Assembly: GCA_965220955.1 (NCBI GenBank)
Contig: CBDCRK010000036.1
Coordinates: 248,001 to 312,000 of the forward strand
Direction of reading: 5' to 3'
Source of the DNA: CBDCRK01 sp965220955
GTDB taxonomy: Bacteria > Desulfobacterota > Binatia > Bin18 > CBDCRK01
DNA: 64,000 nucleotides
The notes below the pieces were generated by a model, which worked only from the letters and a program-made list of their open reading frames with translations, made no database searches and was not told the DNA's origin. Below, in pieces: positions 16,372-25,604 of the stretch. Numbering within the stretch: the stretch's first letter is position 1; each line of letters opens with the position of its first letter. The translations under genes and the position numbers were made by a program.

Positions 16372-18321
16372 CTACTCCTTTGGTTTGAAACCAAGCGATA
16401 AACCGCGAGAAGACCGGCTAAGGGTCTTCTCTCCTTCAGTGATGGTCACAAATTGGTCTGCATCCACGTTGGTAAATTCCTGTTCCTGGCCGCTAGGCCA
16501 GCGGATATGAACTTTCTCTACCTTGGTGGCCCGTCCCAGGCCAAACTCAAGCTCAAGGCTGTTGGTCGACCCAAAGCCCACTCCGCCAGCCACCTCAGCA
16601 ACCTGGCTGGAGCCGTTGACTGTTACCGTCACCCGGGCGCCTATCCCGTCCCGGTTACTCTTGATTCCACGGGTGCGAACCACTAACCAGTGATTAGAAG
16701 TCCCTGGATTACGGAAGAAAGAGTTGGGCTGTCGGTCGGCAAGCGGCCAGGCTCCGCCACAAGGCGAGTAGAGATCCAGATCCCCATCCTGGTCAAAATC
16801 AACAAAGGTTTGACCATGACCCTTGCAAGTGTCGTCGGTCCCCGAAGAGACAGTAATATCAACAAAGGTACCGTCCTTCTGGTTTAACAAGAGCACATTG
16901 GGCTCATAACGCTCCAGAGGAGGACCACCGGTGCCAAGATAAAGCTCTGGGAAGCCATCGTTGTTGATATCACCAGAGATAGCACCCATAGCACCGTAGA
17001 TTCCGTTTAGTCCCGCTTGTGCGGTCACATCCTCAAAAGTGCCATCGCCCTTATTGCGATATAGCTTCTGGCGACTTTCGCCGTGGAGCTTACCCGTCAT
17101 ATAGAAGCGGATCACATCGACCATTTGGCTAGCCCAGCTGGAGACAAAGAGATCTAGATCCCCATCATGATCGTAGTCGAAAAAAAGAGACAAGAAGCCA
17201 TACTTAGGAGCCGCGACCCCAGCCTTAGCCGTCCAATCAGAGAAGGTACCGTCTCCATTGTTATGATAATAGCCGTTGTCATCGCCATAGTTCGCCACAT
17301 AGAGGTCAGGATAGCCGTCGTTGTCCGTGTCACCCCAAGCACAACCAATGGAGTGACGCCCGTCAAAAACCCCGGCTAAGATCGCTACATCGGTGAAAGT
17401 GCCATTCCCATTGTTATGGTACAGGGTGTTAAGAGAACCGTAGCTGCTGGAGACGCCATTGGCCACATAAAGATCCAGCAAGCCATCACGATCGTAATCT
17501 GCCCAGGCAGCCGTGAAGCTATCGGCAACATCGCCCACACCGGCCTTTTGCGTGACCTCCGTGAACGTTCCATCCCCGTTATTCTGGTAAAGAATGTTGG
17601 GAAGATGGCCGGCCCAGCCATTGCGGGTGACATAGAGGTCAGGATCACTGTCGTTGTCATAGTCAGCAAAGAGCGCACTCCAACCGCTAATGGCCCTGCC
17701 CAAGCCAGCCGCTTTGGCAGCCTCAGCAAAATTTCCATTGCCGTTATTGCGGTAGAGGGCATGGGGGGAACTGACGCCTGCCGCGAATACATCCAAGTCG
17801 CCGTCACCGTCATAGTCCGCCCAGCCGCTGCCACGGCCAAGGTCCACCTTATCCGTACCCGAAGAAACGCTAATGTTTTCAAACCGGATGGGCGAAGAAG
17901 CCACAGATTGGCCCCAGGGTCCGGCAACCGGCGACAAGCGATATTTTTCCTCTAACTGCCCAAGGCCAATGTCGCCCTTCTTGGCTGCTACCAGCAGATT
18001 CCACCTAGCTTCCACATGGTCTGGCGCCAGATCAAGGGTCTGCTTGAAATTGTCGAAGGCCTGATGAAATTTATTTTGCCGAAGCTGGGTCACTCCAAGA
18101 AAGAAGCGACTATCGGCATCTTGCGGATAGGCTTCGGCCAGTTTCCGGAAGGCCGCCTCAGCATCGTCGTAATTGCCATACACCGTCTCCATCATGGCCA
18201 GATTAAATGCCGGGTCCGGATGGGACTGCTGCGGCGGAGGCTGGATAAGGATCGCCTGCTGGGCAAAGACAGCCGAGACCAACAGCGGGAAAAGGAGTCC
18301 GCTGATAATGAACCGTTTCAT
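16372..18321 (-). CDS. Secreted CRTAC1-type protein with N-terminal TPRs
   Basis: 649 residues: signal peptide (1-20, cleavage after VFAQ), two or three TPRs (about 35-120), seven or so FG-GAP/VCBS repeats with Asp-rich calcium loops of the form DYDGDGDLD (about 150-530), and a C-terminal ASPIC/UnbV domain (NRDGIGARV ... RWPSGQEQEF). FG-GAP repeats form a calcium-bound beta-propeller; the biochemical role of UnbV is unknown. It overlaps the upstream CRTAC1 gene by 4 bp (ATGA), so the two are translationally coupled. Confidence 0.88.
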   Translation of the reverse strand: MKRFIISGLLFPLLVSAVFAQQAILIQPPPQQSHPDPAFNLAMMETVYGNYDDAEAAFRKLAEAYPQDADSRFFLGVTQLRQNKFHQAFDNFKQTLDLAPDHVEARWNLLVAAKKGDIGLGQLEEKYRLSPVAGPWGQSVASSPIRFENISVSSGTDKVDLGRGSGWADYDGDGDLDVFAAGVSSPHALYRNNGNGNFAEAAKAAGLGRAISGWSALFADYDNDSDPDLYVTRNGWAGHLPNILYQNNGDGTFTEVTQKAGVGDVADSFTAAWADYDRDGLLDLYVANGVSSSYGSLNTLYHNNGNGTFTDVAILAGVFDGRHSIGCAWGDTDNDGYPDLYVANYGDDNGYYHNNGDGTFSDWTAKAGVAAPKYGFLSLFFDYDHDGDLDLFVSSWASQMVDVIRFYMTGKLHGESRQKLYRNKGDGTFEDVTAQAGLNGIYGAMGAISGDINNDGFPELYLGTGGPPLERYEPNVLLLNQKDGTFVDITVSSGTDDTCKGHGQTFVDFDQDGDLDLYSPCGGAWPLADRQPNSFFRNPGTSNHWLVVRTRGIKSNRDGIGARVTVTVNGSSQVAEVAGGVGFGSTNSLELEFGLGRATKVEKVHIRWPSGQEQEFTNVDADQFVTITEGEKTLSRSSRGLSLGFKPKE

Positions 18322-20117
18322 TTTTTAATAGAAGCCAGGGAAGAAATTTGCATCCCTTCCTGTTCGGTGAGGGTAAGGAGCTGATTAGCAGCCACGTTCT
18401 TAAAGGTCTCAACAATACCACTCGGCCATCTGATCTCTACCTGATCCACTTTTGCCTGGCTGCCCAAACCAAAGAGCAGGCGAGGATCATTTTCCGATAA
18501 GTAGCTGGAGCCGCTCCGCACCTCGGCAACCTGAGTTAGTGCCCCGGCCACTACCTTGACCCTGGCACCTATGCCGTCCCGATTGCTCTTTGTGCCCACT
18601 GTTTTGACCATAAGCCAGTGGTTACGATTTCCTCCATCGTTGCGTAGGAGCATAGCCTCTTGGCCATTATTAACAATAAAGATGTCTGTATCACCATCGT
18701 TGTCATAGTCGCCGAAGGCTGTGCCACGTCCAACCGTTTTGGCTAACAAGTTCTGGCCCGAATCTAAGGTGACCTCAGTAAATCTGCTCCCTCCGTTGTT
18801 GCGAAAAAGCTGATTGCTCTGCCCATGGGTTGTCGCGTCGCTATACAGTTGTATGTTGTCCTGGAGATGGCCATTGACAATAAAAAGATCTTTGTCGCCA
18901 TCATTATCGTAATCAAAGAGCTTGGTACCCCACCCCATGTAGGGCTCCCGGTCTTCACCCAGTCCAGCCAGAGCAGTGGTATCAACAAAAAACCCGCCTC
19001 CTTGATTGCGGTAGAGAGTGTTGGTTTCAAAATCAAAATTCGTTACAAAGATATCGAGAAGCCCATCGTTGTCGTAATCCGCAAAATCAGTCCCCATGCC
19101 AGCCTCAGCCTGCCCATTGCCATTGTAGGCCACACCCGAGAGAACCCCCACCTCAGTAAAGATGCCATTGCCGTTGTTTTGGTAGAGAAAATTGGCCGTT
19201 GAGTCATTGGCCACAAAGATATCGGCATCACCATCGTTATCATAATCGGCAAACACTACACCTAAACCTTTACCGGTCGGGTTGGACACTCCAGCTGCCT
19301 GGGTGACGTTGGTGAAGGTTCCGTTGCCATTGTTCCGGTAAAGCACATCGGCAACGCCTTCATAGTTATCCGGATGACAGTACGTCCGGTAGCCCTCTTC
19401 ATGCCGGCCGCACCACATGTTCTGCTTTACCAGCGTCAAGTCAAGATAATTAGCTACGTATAGATCAAGATCGCCATCGTTGTCATAATCGGCAAAGGCG
19501 CAGCTCGATCCCCAGCGAGTATCTCCTACCCCGGCGGAAGCAGTGACATTGGTAAACGTTCCATCATTGTTATTGCGGTAGAGTACATTGGCGCCAAAAT
19601 TGGTGACATAGAGGTCCTGGTATCCATTGTTATCATAGTCGGCAGTGCACACCCCCATGCCGAATCCCTGATTTCCCACGCCTGCCGTACGGGTAATGTT
19701 GGTAAAGCTAATGTTGGTAAAGCTTTTGTTACCGTTGTTGCGGTAGAGCACGTTCCCAGGGCTAACTCCCTTACCAGACAAATCAGCCCCGTTGACTACA
19801 TAAATATCCAGGTATCCATCATTATTGTAATCAAAAAACGCCGCTCCCGCGCCCATAGCCTCAGCATGATGCTTTTTTCCGGTAGCTCCGTTGTAGTGGA
19901 TAAAGGCCACCCCAGTTTGAGAGGTGACATCGATAAATTGGATATTGGCAGATTGGGCCAGAACCTCTTCGGCCCATGCGGTAGTTAGGTTAATCCCCTG
20001 CAGTAAATTCACCAACCGAATACGAGCCCAGCCCGTAGACCGCTCCCAGGTGAGACAAGATAGGATTATGACTGCCAGCAGGACTATGACCCAAGAGGTA
20101 ACAAGCCGTTTCCTCAT
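18318..20117 (-). CDS. Secreted CRTAC1-type FG-GAP/UnbV protein
   Basis: 599 residues with an N-terminal signal segment (about 8-26), FG-GAP repeats with DYDNDGDLD-type calcium loops from about 60 to 480, and a C-terminal UnbV domain (SNRDGIGARVKV ... IRWPSGIVETF). A Cys-containing insertion (WCGRHEEGYRTYCHP) interrupts the propeller, as in relatives. Between the second and third repeats the sequence SFTNI is encoded twice by an exact 15-bp tandem duplication (19694-19723). It is coupled to the following CRTAC1-TPR gene by a 4-bp overlap. Confidence 0.87.
   Translation of the reverse strand: MRKRLVTSWVIVLLAVIILSCLTWERSTGWARIRLVNLLQGINLTTAWAEEVLAQSANIQFIDVTSQTGVAFIHYNGATGKKHHAEAMGAGAAFFDYNNDGYLDIYVVNGADLSGKGVSPGNVLYRNNGNKSFTNISFTNITRTAGVGNQGFGMGVCTADYDNNGYQDLYVTNFGANVLYRNNNDGTFTNVTASAGVGDTRWGSSCAFADYDNDGDLDLYVANYLDLTLVKQNMWCGRHEEGYRTYCHPDNYEGVADVLYRNNGNGTFTNVTQAAGVSNPTGKGLGVVFADYDNDGDADIFVANDSTANFLYQNNGNGIFTEVGVLSGVAYNGNGQAEAGMGTDFADYDNDGLLDIFVTNFDFETNTLYRNQGGGFFVDTTALAGLGEDREPYMGWGTKLFDYDNDGDKDLFIVNGHLQDNIQLYSDATTHGQSNQLFRNNGGSRFTEVTLDSGQNLLAKTVGRGTAFGDYDNDGDTDIFIVNNGQEAMLLRNDGGNRNHWLMVKTVGTKSNRDGIGARVKVVAGALTQVAEVRSGSSYLSENDPRLLFGLGSQAKVDQVEIRWPSGIVETFKNVAANQLLTLTEQEGMQISSLASIKK
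19694..19723 (-). repeat. 15-bp exact tandem duplication in a CRTAC1 gene
   Basis: The unit TAATGTTGGTAAAGC occurs twice in a row on the plus strand and duplicates SFTNI in the product without changing the frame. It is one of several short tandem duplications in this gene family within the window. Confidence 0.9.
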
Positions 20118-20153
20118 ATGTAAGCCTTCGGCTGATGATTGGCTGCTGAGCGC

Positions 20154-22493
20154 TTACTTCTCGGACACCCCTGGTTCTTGACGAATGGCCTTGAGACGCT
20201 CACGGGCCACGACCATATCCGGTGCAAGCTCAAGAGCTCTTTCGAATTCGGCTGCTGCCTCGTTGTATTTTTCCTGCCTGGCATAGACCAACCCTAGACC
20301 GTAGTGGGCATTGGCATCGCTAGGGTCAAGGGTCATAGCTTTTTGGTATATCCCTATAGCCTCAGCCAGCTGACCCTGCCGCTCATAAGCAGCGCCAAGG
20401 GTATAATGCGCAGCTATATGATCCGGATAGGTCTGGACAAAATTGTCAAGTATTGTGATCGCTTCAGGAACCTTGCCCTGTTTGAGATAGGCAAATCCTA
20501 AACCATAGCGAGCAAAGGCGTAATCCTTATCATCCGGACGCAGAGCGAGAGTCTTTTGGAACTCCCGTACCACTTCAGCAAATTGTCCTTGTTCACCATA
20601 AGCCAGTGCTAGGTTATAGTGAGCCTCAGCATAGTCAGGATTAAGGTCAATAGCTCTCTTATAGGCGGCAATGGCCTGGGCGCGACGACGGTTTTTAGAA
20701 TAGATCACTCCTAAGTTGTAGTGAGCCTGGGCGTCATCGGGATGTTCCCTGGCAATGCGCTCGTACCGCTGGATCTCCTTTAACGCCTCAACCTCAGCGT
20801 TCAATTGCTTAAAGATCTCCAGCTCCTTAGTTCCCTCCTCCACCTGACCCTGCCTCACATAAGCCTGCCCCAGGCTGTAGTGAGCCGCCACATACTTAGG
20901 ATCCAGCTTAACGGCCTTCTGGTATGCAGCTATAGCCTCGGCCATTTGACCACTCTGAGAATAGGCCATCCCTAGATTATAGTGAATCTCGGCATTGTTA
21001 GAGTCCAGACCCAGAGCCTTCTGGTATGCGGCTATGGCCTTGGCATGCTGACTCCGCTTAGTATAGGCCTGTCCCAGGCCATGATGAGCCTCGGCAGCGT
21101 TGGAATCGAGCTCAATGACCCTCTGGTAAGCTGCCGCTGCCTCAGCATAACGGCCTGCCTCTATCCTGGTTCGCGCAAGAGCCAGGTGTAACATGGCATT
21201 TTCGGGGTCGACCTCTACAGCTTTCTGATGTTCTTTTTCTGCCTCAGTAAGACGGTTTTGCTTGGCATAGATAAGGCCCAAACCATGATGGGCCCCAGCA
21301 AAACTAGGGTCAAGTTCGATGGTTCTCTGGAAAGCTTCTATGGCTTCCTCATCGCGTTCCTGCCTAGCGTAGATCGATCCCAGAGCATAGTGGGCAAGAG
21401 CATAATCCGGGTTTAGCTCAAGAGCTTTAGTAAACGTTTTTGACGCATCAGCAAACCAACCCTGGCTAGCCTGAATAAGGCCCAGGTAATAGTAAGCATC
21501 GGCATTATCTGGGTCCAACTCAATCACCTTATTGAATTCCTTAATAGCCTCGGCATTTCTGCCTTGTTTTGCATAAGTAACTCCCAGAGTATAATGCGTT
21601 CCGGCATCATCCGGATGCTGCTCGGCAATCCGCTCGTACCGTTGGACCTCCTTTAATCCCTCAGCCTCAACATTCAGTTGTTTAAATGTCTCTAACTCCT
21701 TGGTCCCCTCTTCCACCTGACCCTGCCTTAAATGGGTCTGTCCCAGGTTATAGTGAGCCTGCATATTATCAGGGTCCAAATCTACTGCCCGCTGGTACGC
21801 AGATACGGCCTTGGCCATTTGACCACTCTGAGAATAGGCAATGCCCAGATCATGGTGGATCGCGGCATTGTTAGGACTGAGGCCAAGAGCCTTATGGTAT
21901 GTCTCTATGGCCTCGGCATATTGACCCCTTTTAGCATATGCCTGCCCCAGGCCATGTCGGGCATCAGCATTGTTGGGGTCGAGTAAAATAGCTTTCTGGT
22001 AAGAGGCAGCTGCCTCAGCATAATGGCCCACCTCTACCCTGGTACCTGCCAGAGCTAAGTGCAACATAGCGCTGTCTGGGTCAAGCTCTACCGCTTTCTT
22101 GTGTTCTTTCTCCGCTTCGATAAGACGATTTTGTCTGGCATAGATAAGGCCCAGACCATAATGGGCTCCAGCATAACTGGGGTCGAGTTCAGCGGTTTTC
22201 TGGTATGCCTGTATGGCCTCGTCAACGCGGCCCTGCTCAACATAGCAGGATCCCAGAGCATAGTGGGCAAAGGCAAAGCCAGGGTTAAGCTCAATAGATC
22301 TACCAAGCTCCTTTATGCATTCGGCATATTTGCCCTCCTGAGCATAAGTGATTGCCGAATTATAATGCGCTTGGGCATCATCTTCCGGCTCTGCGGCATA
22401 TGAGCCACGCTTGAAACCATTATTACCAACCAGCACTAAAACAAGTAGTGCCGTCAGCACCAGCTTCTTCCTGTGCTCTACACCTTTTGGCAT
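20154..22493 (-). CDS. Large TPR protein with an internal 291-residue duplication
   Basis: 779 residues made of about 18-20 TPRs after a signal peptide (basic start, LVLTALLVLVLVG core). Two consecutive blocks of about 291 residues are clearly duplicated: the landmark EAEKEH..AVE and EVQRYERIAE/EIQRYERIAR segments recur at a spacing of about 873 bp. TPRs bind partner proteins; here the protein is probably periplasmic or envelope-attached and scaffolds the cytochrome/CRTAC1 system. The start is unusual: it reads MPKGVEH, which is encoded by a copy of a dispersed repeat motif, with GAGGTG as the RBS. Confidence 0.85.
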   Translation of the reverse strand: MPKGVEHRKKLVLTALLVLVLVGNNGFKRGSYAAEPEDDAQAHYNSAITYAQEGKYAECIKELGRSIELNPGFAFAHYALGSCYVEQGRVDEAIQAYQKTAELDPSYAGAHYGLGLIYARQNRLIEAEKEHKKAVELDPDSAMLHLALAGTRVEVGHYAEAAASYQKAILLDPNNADARHGLGQAYAKRGQYAEAIETYHKALGLSPNNAAIHHDLGIAYSQSGQMAKAVSAYQRAVDLDPDNMQAHYNLGQTHLRQGQVEEGTKELETFKQLNVEAEGLKEVQRYERIAEQHPDDAGTHYTLGVTYAKQGRNAEAIKEFNKVIELDPDNADAYYYLGLIQASQGWFADASKTFTKALELNPDYALAHYALGSIYARQERDEEAIEAFQRTIELDPSFAGAHHGLGLIYAKQNRLTEAEKEHQKAVEVDPENAMLHLALARTRIEAGRYAEAAAAYQRVIELDSNAAEAHHGLGQAYTKRSQHAKAIAAYQKALGLDSNNAEIHYNLGMAYSQSGQMAEAIAAYQKAVKLDPKYVAAHYSLGQAYVRQGQVEEGTKELEIFKQLNAEVEALKEIQRYERIAREHPDDAQAHYNLGVIYSKNRRRAQAIAAYKRAIDLNPDYAEAHYNLALAYGEQGQFAEVVREFQKTLALRPDDKDYAFARYGLGFAYLKQGKVPEAITILDNFVQTYPDHIAAHYTLGAAYERQGQLAEAIGIYQKAMTLDPSDANAHYGLGLVYARQEKYNEAAAEFERALELAPDMVVARERLKAIRQEPGVSEK

Positions 22494-22498
22494 CCTAG
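22473..22498 (-). repeat. Dispersed MPKGVEH-type repeat copy at a gene start
   Basis: Plus-strand TGCTCTACACCTTTTGGCAT is a diverged copy of the motif found at 28572-28593 and 29250-29271 (CTCAACGCCTTTCGGCATCT). On the minus strand it supplies the start codon and first seven codons of the TPR gene. Confidence 0.6.
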
Positions 22499-22562
22499 AT
22501 CACCTCGCTGTTTTCCTACCGCTATTCAGCAAGACCCCCACAGCTGGGTGGGGGCGCAGAAA

Positions 22563-22916
22563 CTAGGAAGTCTCTGCGGCAGGAGAATTAGGCAAATTTG
22601 CCTCGATCTGCTTGATATCACTCAGACACCGCTCGAGCTGATCCGGGGCTTCGACAATGTAGCCGATCTGTATCTTGACCGTATCTCTTTCTTCTCTTAC
22701 CGCCAAGACTTCCTGATTAGTCTTGGCAATATCGGCGCGCAAGGTTTGCACCTCCCCTGGCACCACTCCCGACAAAATAGAGGAGGACAGTCCAAGACGC
22801 TCCAGAGCAAGACCGGAAAGAAGCAAGGAAACCCACAAGGTCACTTTTCCCACATAGCCCCAGACAATTTTCTCTCTAGTCTCTTCTGGCTGCGTGCCTG
22901 TATCTTCTTCTGCCAT
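22563..22916 (-). CDS. Small single-pass membrane protein with coiled coil
   Basis: 117 residues from ATG 22916 (MAEEDTGTQ; RBS AGGAGGTTCTCA). One transmembrane segment (about 22-43: VTLWVSLLLSGLALERLG) is followed by a heptad-patterned region (TLRADIAKTNQEVLAVREERD). Family not recognised. It lies between the DUF1329 gene and the TPR gene in the same direction and could anchor an envelope complex of cluster A. Confidence 0.65.
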   Translation of the reverse strand: MAEEDTGTQPEETREKIVWGYVGKVTLWVSLLLSGLALERLGLSSSILSGVVPGEVQTLRADIAKTNQEVLAVREERDTVKIQIGYIVEAPDQLERCLSDIKQIEANLPNSPAAETS

Positions 22917-23126
22917 TGAGAACCTCCTAAAAAATGAACCTACCCTAACAAAGAAAGTAGGCCAAAGAAAGGGCAAACTTCCTTCCCCTTAATCCCCCTG
23001 CTAGAAGGGATGGCAACACAACGGAGATAAAGGAAGTCAGGGTAAGGATAAAGAAAAAAGGGGAGAAAAAGGGGGGCGGATCCCGCGGGGGCGTACCCCC
23101 CAAGTTGGAAAATCCGCCCCGCCAAT

Positions 23127-24452
23127 TTATCGGGCGCTCTGAATCAGGTAACTGATGGTGTAAGATCGTGGGGTGTTGATGCGCACGTCTTCGTTAAAGT
23201 ACCACTCGTTCCGCCAGTCCTGGGGCTTTGAAAAGCCGGAAGGAGCATCCCAGGTGGTGGCATGCACCGCCTGCAGATCAAGGACAACCCCGTTGGGGAG
23301 AAACGGCCAATCGTCGGTGTAGTTATACTTTCCACCCTTGAGTGGCCTCTGAGGATAGTTGTGGTAGGGCTTCTTCCCATAGTTGAAGTAAGGCACAATA
23401 GTCCGCCACAGCTCCCCTGCCTGATCATAGCTCTCATTGTGGTATGGGCCAAAATTATCCGCATCCAGGTAGAGAACCCGCTTAGAGAAGGCATACTGCG
23501 AATAGCCTGTGGGGATGGACTCGACGACCCAGTGCCTTCTCTTTTCCCACTTCACCGGCGGATCACCGCAGGGGAAAGCAGCCGAGATATCGGTCGTCCC
23601 GTCCAGCTCATGACACCAGATACCACGAGTCCCGTAATTTTTGCTGTGAGCTAGGGTGATGAATTCCTTCAGAGCCAAAACCCGGAACGTCCAGTAACCC
23701 AGCTTAGCGTTCCACATCCACGCCATGTCAATGTCAAAATCCGAGCCCCACAGAGCGTCACTACGGTTAGCAACGCTGATGCGTCTTACACGGCGCAGCT
23801 CTGGCAGATACATATAGCTATCATCGGGAACATCGGGGGACATGTAACGGAAGTTCAGCACGCCCGCCCCCTTGAGGTCACTGGGTAGAAACAACGGACC
23901 CCACTGCTCAGAAAAACGCAGCGGAGGATTGTGAGGAATAACTGGCTTAGGCTCATAGAACATACGGCCGGTCCACATCATACGCCGCCAGAAGCTCGAC
24001 CCAAACATACGCTCGCGCTCGCCCTTGTTGTTCCTCAACTCGGCAATCCATTCGGTGCCGATGTTGTCGACGTAGATGGGCTTATACTCCATGTTCCACA
24101 TGGCCTTGAAGCCGGCGAGAGGGTCATTGATATCAACGTTAGGAAAAGGCATTCCTGCCACGTGATTGAAGATCTCTCTTCCATCCGCCGAGATTTTGAC
24201 CTGTCCGGCGAACTTTTCGGTGGCCTCTTTATATACCTTGGGCCACTCTATCTTCTGGTACTCACCCATCTCAATACGCAGTCCATGATCAAGCATCCAC
24301 TCTACACTGGGGGACAAGAATTCTTGGTACTCTGCCCTGTTTTCCTTGGTGATAATAGTCCCCGGCGTTGGATCAGCAGCCAAACCTAGCCCGGCGGTGC
24401 CCACCACTAGGGCTGCGGCGAGTAGGCTACATAGCCAAGCTCTTTTTTTCAT
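23127..24452 (-). CDS. DUF1329 family exported protein
   Basis: 441 residues with a clear signal peptide (1-25, cleaved after LGLA). The DUF1329 pattern is complete: GxxFPNVDINDPLAGFKAMWN, the long central beta sheet with SPDVPDDSYMYLPELRRVRRIS, KWEKRRHWVVESIPTGY, and the C-terminal PLKGGKY / NEWYFNEDVRIN end. DUF1329 proteins have a LolA/LolB-like fold and occur with outer-membrane proteins in hydrocarbon-using bacteria; a role in lipid or substrate transfer is inferred. This is the only intact one of three DUF1329 genes in the window and serves as reference for the two broken ones at 44.5 and 47.6 kb. Confidence 0.9.
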   Translation of the reverse strand: MKKRAWLCSLLAAALVVGTAGLGLAADPTPGTIITKENRAEYQEFLSPSVEWMLDHGLRIEMGEYQKIEWPKVYKEATEKFAGQVKISADGREIFNHVAGMPFPNVDINDPLAGFKAMWNMEYKPIYVDNIGTEWIAELRNNKGERERMFGSSFWRRMMWTGRMFYEPKPVIPHNPPLRFSEQWGPLFLPSDLKGAGVLNFRYMSPDVPDDSYMYLPELRRVRRISVANRSDALWGSDFDIDMAWMWNAKLGYWTFRVLALKEFITLAHSKNYGTRGIWCHELDGTTDISAAFPCGDPPVKWEKRRHWVVESIPTGYSQYAFSKRVLYLDADNFGPYHNESYDQAGELWRTIVPYFNYGKKPYHNYPQRPLKGGKYNYTDDWPFLPNGVVLDLQAVHATTWDAPSGFSKPQDWRNEWYFNEDVRINTPRSYTISYLIQSAR

Positions 24453-24810
24453 ATAGCTCCCTCCTTAAGTTAGGAAATAAACGACTCTTAGGTAACAGAT
24501 AGGCTTCTTGCTGGCGGCTGAGGGGGACCCCTCAGACTGCAGGGAGAGAAAGTGGCAGTATGGTTATGCTCAATACTTCTCGACATTTCAGTGCTTCTCA
24601 GCATTACCATTTCTTTTGTCTTTTTACCCCAAGCCTCCCATCCCGGTCAACAGGCCAGAAGGAGGGATTTTTCTGATACTTCTGGAGGGTGAGTCTTCCC
24701 CTTGCAAAGAAACGCGAACAGATATAATAAAATCTGCGTTATGCGACCCGATTAGAGAAGAGGGGTTGTGGAAAGACAGTACTTTTTGAAGAAATATAGG
24801 GAGGTTATCA
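24453..24810. other. Divergent intergenic region
   Basis: 358 bp between the DUF1329 gene and the first small lipoprotein gene. It holds the upstream region of both genes. The right half contains a probable promoter at 24702-24728 and a 15-bp half copy of the palindrome found at 25134-25163. No further gene is seen. Confidence 0.6.
24702..24728 (+). promoter_or_regulatory. Probable sigma-70 promoter for the small lipoprotein gene
   Basis: TTGCAA (24702) and a perfect TATAAT (24723) are separated by 15 bp; shifting the -35 by one base gives 16. The TATAAT is the start of the 15-base segment TATAATAAAATCTGC, which recurs as one arm of the palindrome before the second lipoprotein gene. Confidence 0.5.
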
Positions 24811-25107
24811 ATGAAAATGTCCTACTGGAAAACCGTTGCTATTGCTATATTTGCGGGAGGAACCCTGGCTGGAACCCTGGGGGGATGTGGGGATACGGCC
24901 AGGATAGAGGAGTTGGAGGCACAGGTAGCAGCGGTCACCAAAGAGCGTGATGATCTCATATCGGAACGTGACCTGCTGAAGGGGGATACTACCCAGCTCA
25001 GCAATGAATTGATGGTGGCACAGACTGAATGTGAGGCAGAGAGGGAGCAGCTAGCAGAGTACGAGAAACTCGGAAGGCTGGAGCAATTGATGAGAAAGCC
25101 GGAGTAG
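24811..25107 (+). CDS. Small coiled-coil lipoprotein, copy 1
   Basis: 98 residues: lipobox LGGC (Cys27) after a signal peptide, then a heptad-rich coiled coil (IEELEAQVAAVTKERDDLI) and a basic tail. This resembles Lpp-like or Lol-sorted small lipoproteins; the family is not recognised. RBS GGGAGGTTATCA precedes ATG. A near-identical gene follows 131 bp downstream; the first 60 codons differ at only a few bases. The differences are concentrated near the C-terminus (ECEAEREQLAEYEK versus GYEADTEELSEYQK). Confidence 0.75.
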   Translation: MKMSYWKTVAIAIFAGGTLAGTLGGCGDTARIEELEAQVAAVTKERDDLISERDLLKGDTTQLSNELMVAQTECEAEREQLAEYEKLGRLEQLMRKPE

Positions 25108-25133
25108 CGGCAAGAAAGTCGATGGCTAACCGT

Positions 25134-25163
25134 TATAATAAAATCTGCGCAGATTTTATTATA
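25134..25163. repeat. Perfect 30-bp palindrome between duplicated lipoprotein genes
   Basis: TATAATAAAATCTGC is followed at once by its reverse complement, giving a 30-bp dyad with no loop. One arm (24723-24737) also precedes copy 1. It contains a TATAAT on each strand and could be an operator, a promoter overlapping a regulator site, a terminator for copy 1, or a scar of the duplication. Confidence 0.85.
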
Positions 25164-25238
25164 TTTGTACAGCCCAATCAGGGCAGGGAAGAGGTGGAAA
25201 GAGACAATCTTTTTAATAAATATATAGGGAGGTTATCA

Positions 25239-25535
25239 ATGAAAATGTCTTACTGGAAAACCATGGCTATTGCTATATTTGCGGGAGGAACCCTGGCTGG
25301 AACCCTGGGGGGATGTGGGGATACGGCCAGGATAGAGGAGTTGGAGGCACAGGTAGCAGCGGTCACCAAAGAGCGTGATGATCTCATATCGGAACGTGAC
25401 CTGCTGAAGGGGGATACTACCCAGCTCCGCAATGAATTGATGGCGGCACAGACCGGATATGAGGCTGACACGGAGGAGCTATCAGAATACCAGAAACTCG
25501 GAAGGCCGGAGCAATTGATGAGAAAGCCGGAGTAG
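25239..25535 (+). CDS. Small coiled-coil lipoprotein, copy 2
   Basis: 98 residues from ATG 25239; the frame is open further upstream, but RBS GGGAGGTTATCA and alignment with copy 1 fix this start. It has the same lipobox LGGC and coiled coil as copy 1. The duplicated unit includes about 30 bp of leader and about 25 bp after the stop (GCGGCAAGAAAGTCGA). It is a recent tandem duplication. Confidence 0.75.
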   Translation: MKMSYWKTMAIAIFAGGTLAGTLGGCGDTARIEELEAQVAAVTKERDDLISERDLLKGDTTQLRNELMAAQTGYEADTEELSEYQKLGRPEQLMRKPE

Positions 25536-25604
25536 CGGCAAGAAAGTCGAGGGTTAACCGCATATCGGTGGTTAACCGCGCACGGGAGACGGAAGGCAGA
25601 ACCT

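Noticed and set aside
17385..17927. Long antisense frames opposite the CRTAC1-type genes (also near 17416 and 22059)
   Set aside because: They arise from the repeated Asp-rich calcium-loop codons and TPR codons of the real genes; no start sites or family motifs.
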